The notes below the pieces were generated by a model. It was not told where the DNA came from. It ran no database searches and worked only from the letters and a program-made list of their open reading frames with translations. The translations under genes were made by a program, and so were the position numbers. 64,000 bases of DNA from Pedobacter sp. ASV17 (lineage in GTDB: Bacteria; Bacteroidota; Bacteroidia; Sphingobacteriales; Sphingobacteriaceae): assembly GCF_016429065.1 (NCBI RefSeq), contig NZ_JAELTX010000007.1, forward strand, positions 1 to 64,000. Reading direction: 5' to 3'. The stretch's first letter is position 1. Every line of letters begins with the position of its first letter. This document shows positions 25,465 to 34,352 of this stretch, piece by piece.

Positions 25465-26547
25465 ATGCTTAAAAAATTACCTCTTCCTATTTGGACGATA
25501 GCTTTGCCCATTTTGGCCTGGGTTGCTTACTTCTTACCACTAGAAGGCATCGGTGGTATTGGCACCACTTTACTGGTTATCTTTTTAATTGGCAGTGTGC
25601 TTGCTGCTGTTCATCATGCAGAGGTTGTTGCGCATAAAGTTGGCGAGCCTTTTGGCACACTCCTACTAGCCTTGGCGGTTACCACCATTGAAGTAGCACT
25701 CATTGTTTCGTTAATGCTTACTGGAGGTCCCGGCACGGAAGAACTTGCCCGAGACACCGTTTTTGCAGCAGTAATGATTATCCTCACAGGCATGATTGGC
25801 ATTTGTTTGTTGGTGGGCGGTGTAAAGTTTAAACAACAACGGTTCAGTTTAGATGGTGTAAAGGCTGCCTTGGTAGCGTTGACTGCTATTTTGGTGCTTG
25901 CTTTAATCTTGCCCAATTACACTACTAGCATGGCGGGGCCTTCATACACCACTCCGCAATTGATATTTGTTGCTGTTATTTCTTTAATTCTATATGGAGC
26001 CTTTGTATTGGTACAGGCTGTAAGACATAGGGACTTCTTTTTACCTCCCGATGGCGAAGGCAATGAAGAAGTACATGCAGCTCCGCCAACTAAGGCTGTA
26101 GCGCTTGGCAGTGGCCTGCTATTGTTAGTATGCTTGGGTATTGTGGTTTTATTGGCCAAAGCTTTGGCTCCCGATATTGAAAATGCCGTGATTAATGCAG
26201 GTGCACCAAAATCTTTAGTAGGAGTCATTATTGCTGGAGTGGTTTTATTACCCGAAGGATTGGCGGCTTATCGTGCGGCTAGAAAAAATCGTTTGCAAAC
26301 CAGTTTAAACTTAGCTTTAGGTTCGGCCTTGGCCAGTATTGGCTTAACCATTCCTGCAGTAGCCATCGTGTCCATTATTACTGGGATGACCATTACTTTA
26401 GGGATTGACACCAAGTCGATGGTACTGCTTTTACTTTCCCAATTTACCATTATGTTGTCGTTAGGTTCAGGACGTACCAATGTATTGCAGGGCGTTGTTT
26501 TATTGACTATTTTTGCCGCCTACTTATTTACCATTGTCGCACCGTAG
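25465..26547 (+). CDS. chaA: ChaA-type calcium/cation:proton antiporter
   Basis: The ATG at 25465 is preferred over an upstream TTG. The product of about 360 residues has eleven predicted membrane segments and two inverted CaCA repeats. These contain the acidic ion-binding regions AVTTIEVALIVSLMLTGGPG (about 68-87) and VVLLPEGLAAYRAA (about 257-270), as expected for Ca2+/H+ exchangers of the ChaA branch. It should extrude Ca2+ or Na+/K+ across the inner membrane in exchange for protons. Central residues 175-210 form a hydrophilic loop rich in acidic and Pro residues. A sulfatase-fold gene follows after 29 bases, so the two are probably one transcript. Confidence 0.9.
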   Translation: MLKKLPLPIWTIALPILAWVAYFLPLEGIGGIGTTLLVIFLIGSVLAAVHHAEVVAHKVGEPFGTLLLALAVTTIEVALIVSLMLTGGPGTEELARDTVFAAVMIILTGMIGICLLVGGVKFKQQRFSLDGVKAALVALTAILVLALILPNYTTSMAGPSYTTPQLIFVAVISLILYGAFVLVQAVRHRDFFLPPDGEGNEEVHAAPPTKAVALGSGLLLLVCLGIVVLLAKALAPDIENAVINAGAPKSLVGVIIAGVVLLPEGLAAYRAARKNRLQTSLNLALGSALASIGLTIPAVAIVSIITGMTITLGIDTKSMVLLLLSQFTIMLSLGSGRTNVLQGVVLLTIFAAYLFTIVAP

Positions 26548-26576
26548 CGAGGATTGGATATGGGTAAAATGCACCA

Positions 26577-28508
26577 ATGAACCTAAAAAATAACCGTCAA
26601 TCTGTATATATCGTACTGCTGTACCAGTTTGCATTATTGCTAGCACTTTACGCTTTATGCAGGCTTGGCTTCTTTTTAATCAACAAATCGCTATTCAAGC
26701 ACCTTGGCAATGCTGAAATTGCCTATACCTTTTGGGGTGGAATTAAGTTTGATATAGTGGCACTACTGTACATCAATTCTCTGTACATTATCCTACAAGC
26801 ATTACCTTTTCCATTCAAGTACCGAAGCGGCTACCAACGTTTTACCAAATGGCTTTTTATCATCACCAATAGCATCGGCTTTTTGGCCAACTTTATCGAT
26901 TTCGCTTACTATAAGTTTACACTTAAACGAACCACGGGAAGTGTTTTCTCTCAATTTAGTAACGAAAAAAACAAGCTAAAACTAACGGTGGATTTCCTGT
27001 TAGACTATTGGTATTTGCTCATTATTTTGATCTTATTTATTGCCGCCTTTGCCAAGCTTAGCCAAATATTCGCAGCACCCAAAAAAGTTCGTTTCAATTG
27101 GAAAACTTACGTTGCCCAAATATTGGCTTTACTGCTGATCGCATTCTTATTTATAGGCGGCGTTAGAGGGGGCTGGCGACACAGTACTCGCCCTATCACT
27201 TTGAGCAATGCCGGTGATTATGTAAAATCTCCAGCCGATATGAGTTTGGTGCTGAACACTCCTTTCAGTATTATGAAAACGTTGAAATCGCCCAAGCTTA
27301 AAAAGGTAGATTATTTCGATGAGCAGACTTTAGCCAAAATTTACAATCCTATCCATCAACCTAACGATACGGCCTCTTTTAAAAAGCTAAACGTTGTATT
27401 TTTGATTATAGAGAGTTTAGGCAAAGAACATATTGGTGCGCTCAATAAAGACCAACTGAATGGTACCTACAAAGGTTACACCCCTTTTATCGATAGCTTG
27501 GTTGAACAAAGCTTTACATCAAGTGTAACCTATGCCAATGGACGTAAATCCATTGATGCGCTACCTTCCGTAATTTCGGGCATTCCTTCTATCCGAGAAC
27601 CTTTCGTGCTTTCTCCATATTCGAGCAATAACACCACTAGCATTGCCAAACTTTTGGGAGATGAAGGCTATTATACCGCTTTTTTCCACGGTGCGCCAAA
27701 TGGATCTATGGGTTTTTCAGCTTATACCAATTTAGCGGGCATCAGGCATTATTACGGCAAAAACGAGTACAATAATGATGCAGACTTTGATAACATTTGG
27801 GGTATTTGGGACGAACCGTTTATGCAGTACATGGCCAAAACCATCAATACTTTTAAACAACCTTTTTTTACGGCCTTCTTCTCCGTTTCTTCACATCACC
27901 CTTATAAAGTTCCCGAAAAATATCAGGGTAAATTTCCAAAAGGCACTTTGCAAATTCACGAACCTTTAGGGTACACAGACATGGCCATCCGCAAGTTTTT
28001 TGATGCAGCCAAGAAAATGCCTTGGTACAAAAACACTTTATTTGTGCTTTGTGCAGACCATGCGACCATGTCGTACCTACCCGATTACCAAAATGTTCCC
28101 GGCTTTTTCTCGATTCCAATCTTGTTTTATTATCCAGGTGGAAATCTTAAAGGCAAAACGGATAAAATCATCCAGCAGATTGATATTATGCCTACGGTAT
28201 TGGACTATATGCACTATAAAAAACCTTATTTTGCATTTGGCTTTGATGCCCTGGACAATAAAACCACCAATTTTGCGGTTAACAACAACGACGGGAATTT
28301 CAATTTCTACGAAGGCGATTACCTGTTAGTAAATGACGGCACAAAATCCATTGCATTGTTTAACCTAAAAACAGATAGAAATACCACTAAAAACCTGATA
28401 GATCAGTTGCCTGAGGTTAAAGCAGAAATGGAACAAAAACTAAAAGCGTTTATACAGCAGTACAATAATAGAATGATCAATAACCAATTAACCTACAAAA
28501 AGGAATGA
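26577..28508 (+). CDS. LTA synthase-like alkaline-phosphatase-superfamily membrane enzyme
   Basis: The 643-residue protein has five N-terminal membrane helices (about 12-205) and a large extracytoplasmic sulfatase-fold domain. Metal/catalytic elements include Glu in VVFLIIESLGKEH, the nucleophile position Ser325 in NGRKSIDALPS (Thr in LtaS of Firmicutes), FHGAPNGSMGF and the C-terminal CADHATMSYLPDY. The layout equals that of lipoteichoic acid synthases and of Gram-negative OpgB/phosphoglycerol-transferase relatives. In a Gram-negative host the acceptor must differ; glycan or lipid head-group transfer is likely (inference). It overlaps the next gene, GtrA, by four bases (ATGA). Confidence 0.9.
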   Translation: MNLKNNRQSVYIVLLYQFALLLALYALCRLGFFLINKSLFKHLGNAEIAYTFWGGIKFDIVALLYINSLYIILQALPFPFKYRSGYQRFTKWLFIITNSIGFLANFIDFAYYKFTLKRTTGSVFSQFSNEKNKLKLTVDFLLDYWYLLIILILFIAAFAKLSQIFAAPKKVRFNWKTYVAQILALLLIAFLFIGGVRGGWRHSTRPITLSNAGDYVKSPADMSLVLNTPFSIMKTLKSPKLKKVDYFDEQTLAKIYNPIHQPNDTASFKKLNVVFLIIESLGKEHIGALNKDQLNGTYKGYTPFIDSLVEQSFTSSVTYANGRKSIDALPSVISGIPSIREPFVLSPYSSNNTTSIAKLLGDEGYYTAFFHGAPNGSMGFSAYTNLAGIRHYYGKNEYNNDADFDNIWGIWDEPFMQYMAKTINTFKQPFFTAFFSVSSHHPYKVPEKYQGKFPKGTLQIHEPLGYTDMAIRKFFDAAKKMPWYKNTLFVLCADHATMSYLPDYQNVPGFFSIPILFYYPGGNLKGKTDKIIQQIDIMPTVLDYMHYKKPYFAFGFDALDNKTTNFAVNNNDGNFNFYEGDYLLVNDGTKSIALFNLKTDRNTTKNLIDQLPEVKAEMEQKLKAFIQQYNNRMINNQLTYKKE

Positions 28509-28987
28509 GGAAATTAGCACTCCAAATTATCGACTTTTTCTATCCTCCTTTTAAAAGATGGTTTTCAATTGGCACTTTTCGATACCTCGTTAGCGGTGGC
28601 TTAACAGCATCGTCAGGCATTATCGCTTATTTTGTAATTTACAATTACATTTTACACCAACAAGACGTACAAGTAGCAGGGTATTTGGTTACTGCTCCAA
28701 TTGCGGCGCTGGCGTTAGAATCAGTATTTACTTTTTTAGTAGGCTTTATGCTAAATAAATACCTGGTATTTACCCAATCAGATTTAAAAGGTAGGATACA
28801 ACTTTTTAGATACGGTACGGTGGTATGCACAAATATTCTGCTTAATTACGCATTAATGAAAATTTTAGTGGAGGGCTTCCAATTCTACCCTTCCATCTCT
28901 AAAGCTTTCATCACTATTTTGTTGGCGGTATTTAGTTACTTTTCACAGAAGTACTTCTCTTTTAGGGTAAAAAAGACCAAAGATTGA
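28505..28987 (+). CDS. GtrA-family membrane protein
   Basis: The 160-residue protein has four predicted membrane helices and the GtrA hallmarks FRYLVSGGLTASSG near residues 25-40 and LNKYLVFTQSD near 83-93. It ends with YFSQKYFSFR. GtrA-type proteins are thought to help move polyprenyl-linked sugars across the membrane, or to assist surface-glycan glycosyltransferases. Its ATG overlaps the stop of the LTA-synthase-like gene, which argues that both act on the same envelope glycan or lipid (inference). The basic C-terminus RVKKTKD fits the positive-inside rule. Confidence 0.88.
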   Translation: MRKLALQIIDFFYPPFKRWFSIGTFRYLVSGGLTASSGIIAYFVIYNYILHQQDVQVAGYLVTAPIAALALESVFTFLVGFMLNKYLVFTQSDLKGRIQLFRYGTVVCTNILLNYALMKILVEGFQFYPSISKAFITILLAVFSYFSQKYFSFRVKKTKD

Positions 28988-29017
28988 CAAGCTTCCCCCA
29001 TCAAAACCGTTTGTTTT

Positions 29018-29049
29018 CTTGCATTACTAGCTTAAATGAGGTATTTTAG
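29018..29049 (+). promoter_or_regulatory. Candidate promoter for the aromatic amino acid hydroxylase gene
   Basis: CTTG (29018-29021) and TATTTTAG (29042-29049) are separated by 20 bases. They resemble the Bacteroidota TTTG / TAnnTTTG promoter with one mismatch in each box, and end 24 bases before the ATG. Confidence 0.4.
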
Positions 29050-29072
29050 CCCAATTAAGAAAATGTAAAAAA

Positions 29073-30857
29073 ATGAGCGATTTTAACGACTTTAATAACG
29101 AACAAGTTGCCAAATTGCCTAGGCATTTAAGGCAATTCATTGTTGAGCAAAATTACGAGAAATATACGCCAATTGACCAAGCGGTATGGCGTTATGTAAT
29201 GCGCCAAAACTATAGTTATCTAAAGCACGTTGCTTATTATCCATACATTAAAGGTTTGCAAAGAGCTGGCTTGAGCATTGAGCAGATACCCAACTTGCAA
29301 ACCATGAACGACAATTTGGGCAAAATTGGTTGGGGAGCGGTAACCGTTGATGGTTTTATTCCTCCAGCAGCCTTTATGGAATACCAAGCCTACAGGGTAT
29401 TGGTGATTGCGGCCGACATTCGCCAGATCAACAATATTGAATATACCCCTGCTCCAGATATTATTCACGAAAGTGCTGGCCATGCCCCTATTATTGCTGA
29501 TACCGACTACAACAATTACTTAAGCTACTTTGGTTCTATTGGGGCAAAGGCAATGTTTTCGAGCAAAGACTTTGAGCTTTACGAAGCAATCCGCAAACTT
29601 TCTATTTTAAAGGAGGCCAAAAATGTAGATGAAGCTGAAATTGCAAAAGCAGAAAAGGAATTGAAATACATTTCCGAGAACATGGGCGAACCTTCGGAAA
29701 TGGCATTGTTAGGCCGTTTACACTGGTGGACTGTTGAGTATGGTTTGATTGGCACTTTGGAAAATCCGAAAATTTACGGAGCTGGACTCCTTTCATCAAT
29801 TGGAGAAAGCGCCACTTGTATGGATCCAAAAATCAAAAAACTTTGGTATAACTTGGATACCGTTAACTATTCATACGATATTACCCAGGAGCAACCGCAG
29901 CTTTTTGTGACCCCTACTTTCCAAAACCTTATTGATGTGCTGGAAGCTTTTGCAGATACCATGGCCTTTAGACGTGGTGGTGCAGAGAGTATTTTAAAAG
30001 CGATTGAATGTAAAAACCCAAGTACAGCAATTTACAGTTCGGGTTTACAAGTAACGGGAGTATTTACCGACGTGGGCATTAGCGCTAACGATGAACTTAC
30101 CTTTATTAGAACTACGGGTCAATCTGCGTTGGCCTTTGGTGGCAAAGAACTACCAGGACATAGCAAAGATTACCATAAAGATGGTTTTTCATCGCCTGTG
30201 GGCAAATTAAAAGACACCACAAAGCCTTTAGAAGACCATAGTCTAGAAGAGTTGTCTCAGCTGGGAATTAAGGTTGGCCAGTTAGTACGTCTAACTTTTG
30301 AAAGTGATATTGAAGTCAATGGAAAAATCAAGGAAATCATCAACAAAGGCGAAAAAACAATTTTAATTGCCTTTGAAGAGTGTACAGTAAGAGAAGGCAA
30401 CGGCAACATCCTGTTCCAACCTGAATGGGGAACCTACGACATGGCCGTTGGCGAGAAAATAGTTTCGGTATTTAACGGTGCAGCAGACAAAGACGCTTAC
30501 GAAGAATTGACTCACGTAAGCGAACAACTTACCTATAAATTAGTTTACGATGATGCGACCAAACGTTTGCACCAACTTTACCAACAGGTTAGGGATATTA
30601 GAGAAACAGGCGAAGGACAAGAAAAATTAGCAGAACTCTTTAATGAGCTTAAAACCTCATACCGTTACGATTGGCTTTGCACCTTACAGATCTTAGAAAT
30701 ATTACATCACAAAGGTACCAACCCAGCTTTAGAAAATAAAGTAAGGATTTACTTAGAAATGAAAGCCTCCAACGAAAAGGAATTCACCAAGTTGATTAAC
30801 GATGGTTTCCATGTGATTGCTAATCCTGTAACACAATTAATTACGATAGAGGATTAG
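29073..30857 (+). CDS. Aromatic amino acid (phenylalanine) hydroxylase, long form
   Basis: This pterin- and iron-dependent monooxygenase converts Phe to Tyr. The iron site is clear: His132 and His137 of IIHESAGHAP and Glu222 of HWWTVEYGL. The catalytic domain occupies about residues 10-330. A further ~260 residues (about 335-594), with no ACT-domain look, follow. Classical bacterial PhhA is under 300 residues, so this is the long form; I recall such lengths in other Bacteroidota. Homogentisate-pathway genes at 34847, 36673 and 37929 make a role in Phe/Tyr catabolism likely. It has its own promoter-like element and terminator. Confidence 0.9.
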   Translation: MSDFNDFNNEQVAKLPRHLRQFIVEQNYEKYTPIDQAVWRYVMRQNYSYLKHVAYYPYIKGLQRAGLSIEQIPNLQTMNDNLGKIGWGAVTVDGFIPPAAFMEYQAYRVLVIAADIRQINNIEYTPAPDIIHESAGHAPIIADTDYNNYLSYFGSIGAKAMFSSKDFELYEAIRKLSILKEAKNVDEAEIAKAEKELKYISENMGEPSEMALLGRLHWWTVEYGLIGTLENPKIYGAGLLSSIGESATCMDPKIKKLWYNLDTVNYSYDITQEQPQLFVTPTFQNLIDVLEAFADTMAFRRGGAESILKAIECKNPSTAIYSSGLQVTGVFTDVGISANDELTFIRTTGQSALAFGGKELPGHSKDYHKDGFSSPVGKLKDTTKPLEDHSLEELSQLGIKVGQLVRLTFESDIEVNGKIKEIINKGEKTILIAFEECTVREGNGNILFQPEWGTYDMAVGEKIVSVFNGAADKDAYEELTHVSEQLTYKLVYDDATKRLHQLYQQVRDIRETGEGQEKLAELFNELKTSYRYDWLCTLQILEILHHKGTNPALENKVRIYLEMKASNEKEFTKLINDGFHVIANPVTQLITIED

Positions 30858-30872
30858 GATAGATTTTATTGA

Positions 30873-30908
30873 ACTTACGAAGTTTTAAAAACTTCGTAAG
30901 TTTTTTTT
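30873..30908 (+). terminator. Terminator after the aromatic amino acid hydroxylase gene
   Basis: ACTTACGAAGTTTT pairs with AAAACTTCGTAAGT and is followed by eight T. It lies 16 bases past the stop. Confidence 0.88.
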
Positions 30909-30944
30909 GCTTTAACATCGCCATTGCGAGGGACGACAATATTA

Positions 30945-31502
30945 TTAGTTGTTCTTCTTAACGTACTTCGTTAAAATCACAATCATTTGCTCATTGATTT
31001 TCCCTTCAATCTGCTCGTGATTATCGTGCACCAATCTAATTCGTTTTACTACTGTTCCCTTAGGTGCACTAAAATTTGTTCCTTTTACATCCAAGGCTTG
31101 CGTTAACACCACGGTATCACCGTTTTCAAGCACATTGCCAAAAGCGTCTTTATGAACATCGGCAACTTCTAAGCCACTCAAAGCCCATTGCACAGTATCT
31201 TCATCTAAATCAACCATACTAATTACTCCACTGGCCCAATCTTCGTCTTTATAACGTTGCAAAATGCGATAGCTCAATGCCTGTACGCTAGGCTCTGGAT
31301 TCCAAACGCTCCCCTCCACCACACGCCAGTAAAAGCTTTGATCCGCTGCATCAATCCTTTCCAAGCAATCATTACACAAGGCTACTTGATTTTCGATAGC
31401 ATCGTCTTTTTTCGGGCTAACCGTATAGGCGTTTACCGCTTCCGTTTTGCTACATAGTTCGCACAAACCGTCGCTACGCTCTTTTAGTTTTTCTAACATC
31501 AT
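30945..31502 (-). CDS. PhnA-family zinc-ribbon protein
   Basis: The 185-residue protein has an N-terminal zinc ribbon with two CxxC pairs (CELC near 14-17, CNDC near 43-46) and a C-terminal PhnA domain (about 118-185). The latter includes DAFGNVLENGDTVVLTQALDVKG and KGTVVKRIRLVHDNHEQIEGKI. The family was named after alkylphosphonate uptake, but that role is not supported for most members and no other phn gene is present. The function is best called unknown. It is convergent with the hydroxylase gene and divergent from the SDR gene at 31628. Confidence 0.85.
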   Translation of the reverse strand: MMLEKLKERSDGLCELCSKTEAVNAYTVSPKKDDAIENQVALCNDCLERIDAADQSFYWRVVEGSVWNPEPSVQALSYRILQRYKDEDWASGVISMVDLDEDTVQWALSGLEVADVHKDAFGNVLENGDTVVLTQALDVKGTNFSAPKGTVVKRIRLVHDNHEQIEGKINEQMIVILTKYVKKNN

Positions 31503-31595
31503 TCTTCAATTATGCCGCAAAGGTACTCAATTAATCAAATAGGATTGGTTTTATGTCCATCATCACATTTTAAGAGCTTAAACTTCCCAAATTCT

Positions 31596-31603
31596 TATCT
31601 TTG
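31596..31603 (+). promoter_or_regulatory. Candidate -7 element (TATCTTTG) for the SDR gene
   Basis: TATCTTTG is an exact TAnnTTTG match 24 bases before the ATG at 31628. No clear TTTG -33 box is visible. Confidence 0.42.
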
Positions 31604-31627
31604 CCCCAATTGTAAAATCCAATATCC

Positions 31628-32329
31628 ATGAATATCATTATTACGGGAGCCAGTAGTGGCATAGGCTTCGAAGCAGCATTAGAATTAAGTTTAGACACGA
31701 AAAACAAAGTGGTATGCATTGCCCGCTCTGCGGATAAATTGCGCAAGCTTCATGAAATTGCCAAAAGCATTACCCCCGAATGTACGTTGCTTCCCGTAGC
31801 TTTTGATTTAGTGAATGATGATTATAATGCCTTGATCCCATTCATTAAGGAAAGATTGGGAACGGTAGATATCTTGATTAACAACGCAGGTTCGCTGATC
31901 AACAAACCATTGCTAGAAACTACAGAAAATGACCTGGCCGCCATGCTGGAACACAACGTAATCAGTCACTTTAAAATGACCCGTTATATGCTCCAGTTTA
32001 TGGAAAATGGTGGTCATATCGTAAATATTGGTAGCATGGGCGGCTTTCAAGGCAGTGTAAAATTTCCCGGACTAGCGGCCTACTCGGCAAGTAAAGCAGC
32101 ATTGCATGCCCTAACCGAATGTATGGCACAAGAGCTAGCCTCAACTGGCATTAAAATTAATTGCTTGGCACTTGGTTCTGCACAAACTGAAATGTTAGAA
32201 GCAGCATTTCCCGGTTACGAAAGTCCAGTGATGGCATTTGAAATGGGTAAGTATGTAGCTGATTTTGCCAGAACCGGCCATAAGTTTTTTAATGGAAAAG
32301 TATTGCCTGTAGCGGTGACTACGCCGTAA
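31628..32329 (+). CDS. Short-chain dehydrogenase/reductase
   Basis: The 233-residue classical SDR has a Rossmann cofactor motif TGASSGIG (residues 5-12), NNAG near 86-89, catalytic Ser in IVNIGSMGG near 137 and the YSASK Tyr/Lys pair near 155-159. It oxidises or reduces a hydroxyl/carbonyl with NAD(P)(H). The CIARSADKLRKL region after beta2 carries an Arg-Ser pair that often selects NADPH. The substrate cannot be told. It is probably transcribed alone from a TATCTTTG promoter element. The next gene begins 190 bases on, after a low-complexity AC-rich stretch. Confidence 0.9.
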   Translation: MNIIITGASSGIGFEAALELSLDTKNKVVCIARSADKLRKLHEIAKSITPECTLLPVAFDLVNDDYNALIPFIKERLGTVDILINNAGSLINKPLLETTENDLAAMLEHNVISHFKMTRYMLQFMENGGHIVNIGSMGGFQGSVKFPGLAAYSASKAALHALTECMAQELASTGIKINCLALGSAQTEMLEAAFPGYESPVMAFEMGKYVADFARTGHKFFNGKVLPVAVTTP

Positions 32330-32518
32330 AGATTTACAATTTTGGATTTACGAGTTACGATTTCAGCGAAACGAAGAAACAGTCTATTTCACGCAGCTAA
32401 CAAGAAATTAGCACTCTCAAAACCAAACAACTAAACACCAAGAAACCAACCAACTACACCATAAGTTTTCCACATTTTTTGGTGATATAAATGTTGTTCG
32501 TTAAGTTTGAAAACAAAC

Positions 32519-33055
32519 ATGAAGAAAATCCTTTTCACCATCTTACTGCTCGGCGTATTTGCAATCAACAGCAAAGCACAAGATAATGTATCCTTAACGA
32601 TGCAATATCAGCGAATGATGGAAAAGGTAATTAACCGTATTCCAGAGGTTGCCAATAACACTTCAAACAAAATCATGGACTTTGCCAAGTCTCTTATAGG
32701 CACCAGATATCGTTATGCATCTAGCAATCCAGAAATTGGCTTCGACTGTTCGGGCTTTGTTAGCTACGTGTATAAACAATTTGGTTTTAACGGCGCACGT
32801 TCTTCTGCTGATTTTGCTAAAAAAGGAAAAGCAATCAAACTGGCTGATGCGAAAGTAGGCGACATCCTCGTATTTACAGGATCAAATGCTAGAGTACGTA
32901 GACCAGGCCATGTAGGTATTGTTTATTCAAAAGATGAAGAGGGCAATATCAAGTTTATCCATTCTTCTTCTGGAAAAGCAAAAGGTGTAACCATCACCGA
33001 ATTAGAAGGTTACTACAAGAATCGCTTCCTCAAAGCGGTTACCGTAATGGAATAA
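32519..33055 (+). CDS. Small secreted NlpC/P60 peptidase
   Basis: The ATG at 32519 is chosen over an in-frame TTG at 32507. The product of 178 residues has a signal peptide ending NSKAQ and a compact NlpC/P60 domain. Catalytic Cys77 sits in GFDCSGFVSYVY and His131 in RPGHVGIVYS. It is expected to cleave peptidoglycan stem peptides in the periplasm. Unlike the 23300-24502 enzyme it has no SH3 domains, so the two are not simple duplicates. A DUF1801 gene follows after 12 bases and may be co-transcribed, though a functional link is not apparent. Confidence 0.88.
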   Translation: MKKILFTILLLGVFAINSKAQDNVSLTMQYQRMMEKVINRIPEVANNTSNKIMDFAKSLIGTRYRYASSNPEIGFDCSGFVSYVYKQFGFNGARSSADFAKKGKAIKLADAKVGDILVFTGSNARVRRPGHVGIVYSKDEEGNIKFIHSSSGKAKGVTITELEGYYKNRFLKAVTVME

Positions 33056-33067
33056 AACCCCACTCTT

Positions 33068-33457
33068 ATGGCAGAGCTTAAAACCAAGGCCAATAACAAC
33101 AGTGTTTCCGAATTTATCAACGCCTTAACCGACGAAAGAAAGCGTGATGATAGTTTTGCGCTTTGTCAAATCATGGAAGAAATTTGTCAAGCCAAACCTA
33201 AAATGTGGGGCGGTGCCATCATTGGCTTTGGAGATAAAGACCTCGTTTACCCAGATGGCAGACGCATTGATTGGATGGTAATGGCCTTTTCTCCCCGAAA
33301 GCAAAATCTTACTTTATATCTAACAGGAGGTTCTACACATCCGCTGTTAAGTAAATTGGGCAAACATAAAACCAGCAAAGGTTGCTTGTATATCAAAACT
33401 TTAAAAGATGTTGATCTGGATGTTTTGAAGCAGATTATTACCGATGCTAACGTTTAA
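33068..33457 (+). CDS. DUF1801-domain protein
   Basis: The 129-residue cytosolic protein matches the DUF1801 (YdhG-like) fold: CQIMEEICQAKPKMWGGAIIGFGD near residues 36-59, an invariant-looking Trp-Gly pair, and GCLYIKTLKDVDLDVLKQII near the end. Members often act in unknown ways and some have been linked to iron or frataxin-like chemistry; neither is shown here. It is convergent with the flavin reductase gene, and the two stops overlap by 4 bases (33454-33457). It is 12 bases from the upstream NlpC/P60 gene. Confidence 0.8.
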   Translation: MAELKTKANNNSVSEFINALTDERKRDDSFALCQIMEEICQAKPKMWGGAIIGFGDKDLVYPDGRRIDWMVMAFSPRKQNLTLYLTGGSTHPLLSKLGKHKTSKGCLYIKTLKDVDLDVLKQIITDANV

Positions 33458-34341
33458 AGCAACAACACTTTCAAAGCATCCGATACTTTTCCGTAAGCAA
33501 TCAATTCCTTAGCAAATTCGTGCAGTTCCCTTTCCCTGTTATTGGCGTCGCCAATGGTAGCATCCATAATATCCTTTACGTTGGGGTTCCATTGCATCTC
33601 CGAAATTTCCTCATCACTGGGCAATTGCTCTTCGTTACCCAACAAACCTAAATCATTACCCGTAAGCACTTTTGATTGGCGTACCGAAATAGGCAAAGCA
33701 TTTACACCTATTCCCAATGTAGTGAGTGGCTTAGGCACCGTAAATAAACTTTCTGGCGTTACGCGACTGTACCAATTTCCTCCCAAACGAGCTACTAAAT
33801 CTATTTTTTGCTGGTCAATTTTACCTTCAGTATCTAAAATTTCCTCTTTGATGTGAATGAGTTTAATTTCTGCCAAAATCAAATTTCCTGCACCATGCTG
33901 GTCTCCCAAAGGAATGATTTGATTAACTACACATTCTAATTGTACAGGCGCTTCGGCTACCCTTGGCGGTTTAACCAAATGCGAAGTTTCCATGGTAAAT
34001 CCAGCCTTTTCGAACTCGTTAACCTCTTTTCCGTACTCGGTACTCGATAGGCTCGTTTGCTGCACCATCGCATAATTCACAATATTGATCACGCACTCCC
34101 CTACTTCCTTCACGTTCTCCAAAGTATGTTTGGTGGTATTATCCCTCACCCTTCTAGCTGGCGAAAAAATACAGATAGGCGGATTAGTGCTAAACATATT
34201 AAAGAAACTAAAAGGACTAAGATTAATGTTCCCTTCGGCATCTATGGTAGAGGCTAAACAAATTGGTCTCGGAGCAATGGCATACTGCAAATAGTTTTGC
34301 AATTGCACAGGGGTCAAATCATCACATTTTAGTGTCAGCAT
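33454..34341 (-). CDS. Flavin reductase-like FMN-binding split-barrel protein
   Basis: The 295-residue protein has the flavin-reductase-like domain in its N-terminal ~200 residues: YAIAPRPICLASTIDAEGNINLSPFSFFN (about 21-49), typical of FMN-binding split barrels. CIFSPARRVRDNTTKHT and ECVINIVN follow. The C-terminal 90 residues are helical and specific to this long subfamily. It may reduce or simply bind FMN. It lies on the same strand as the fumarylacetoacetase gene, separated only by a four-helix-bundle gene that looks inserted. It may once have been contiguous with the tyrosine-degradation genes (inference). Confidence 0.85.
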   Translation of the reverse strand: MLTLKCDDLTPVQLQNYLQYAIAPRPICLASTIDAEGNINLSPFSFFNMFSTNPPICIFSPARRVRDNTTKHTLENVKEVGECVINIVNYAMVQQTSLSSTEYGKEVNEFEKAGFTMETSHLVKPPRVAEAPVQLECVVNQIIPLGDQHGAGNLILAEIKLIHIKEEILDTEGKIDQQKIDLVARLGGNWYSRVTPESLFTVPKPLTTLGIGVNALPISVRQSKVLTGNDLGLLGNEEQLPSDEEISEMQWNPNVKDIMDATIGDANNRERELHEFAKELIAYGKVSDALKVLLL

Positions 34342-34352
34342 GGTATTTATTT

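Noticed and set aside
25614-26480. Long minus-strand frames opposite the chaA-like gene
   Set aside because: They mirror the codon pattern of a confident membrane transporter and give low-quality, Ala/Lys/Thr-rich translations.
30945-31502. Phosphonate utilisation gene
   Set aside because: The PhnA name is historical; no C-P lyase or phosphonate transport gene is nearby.
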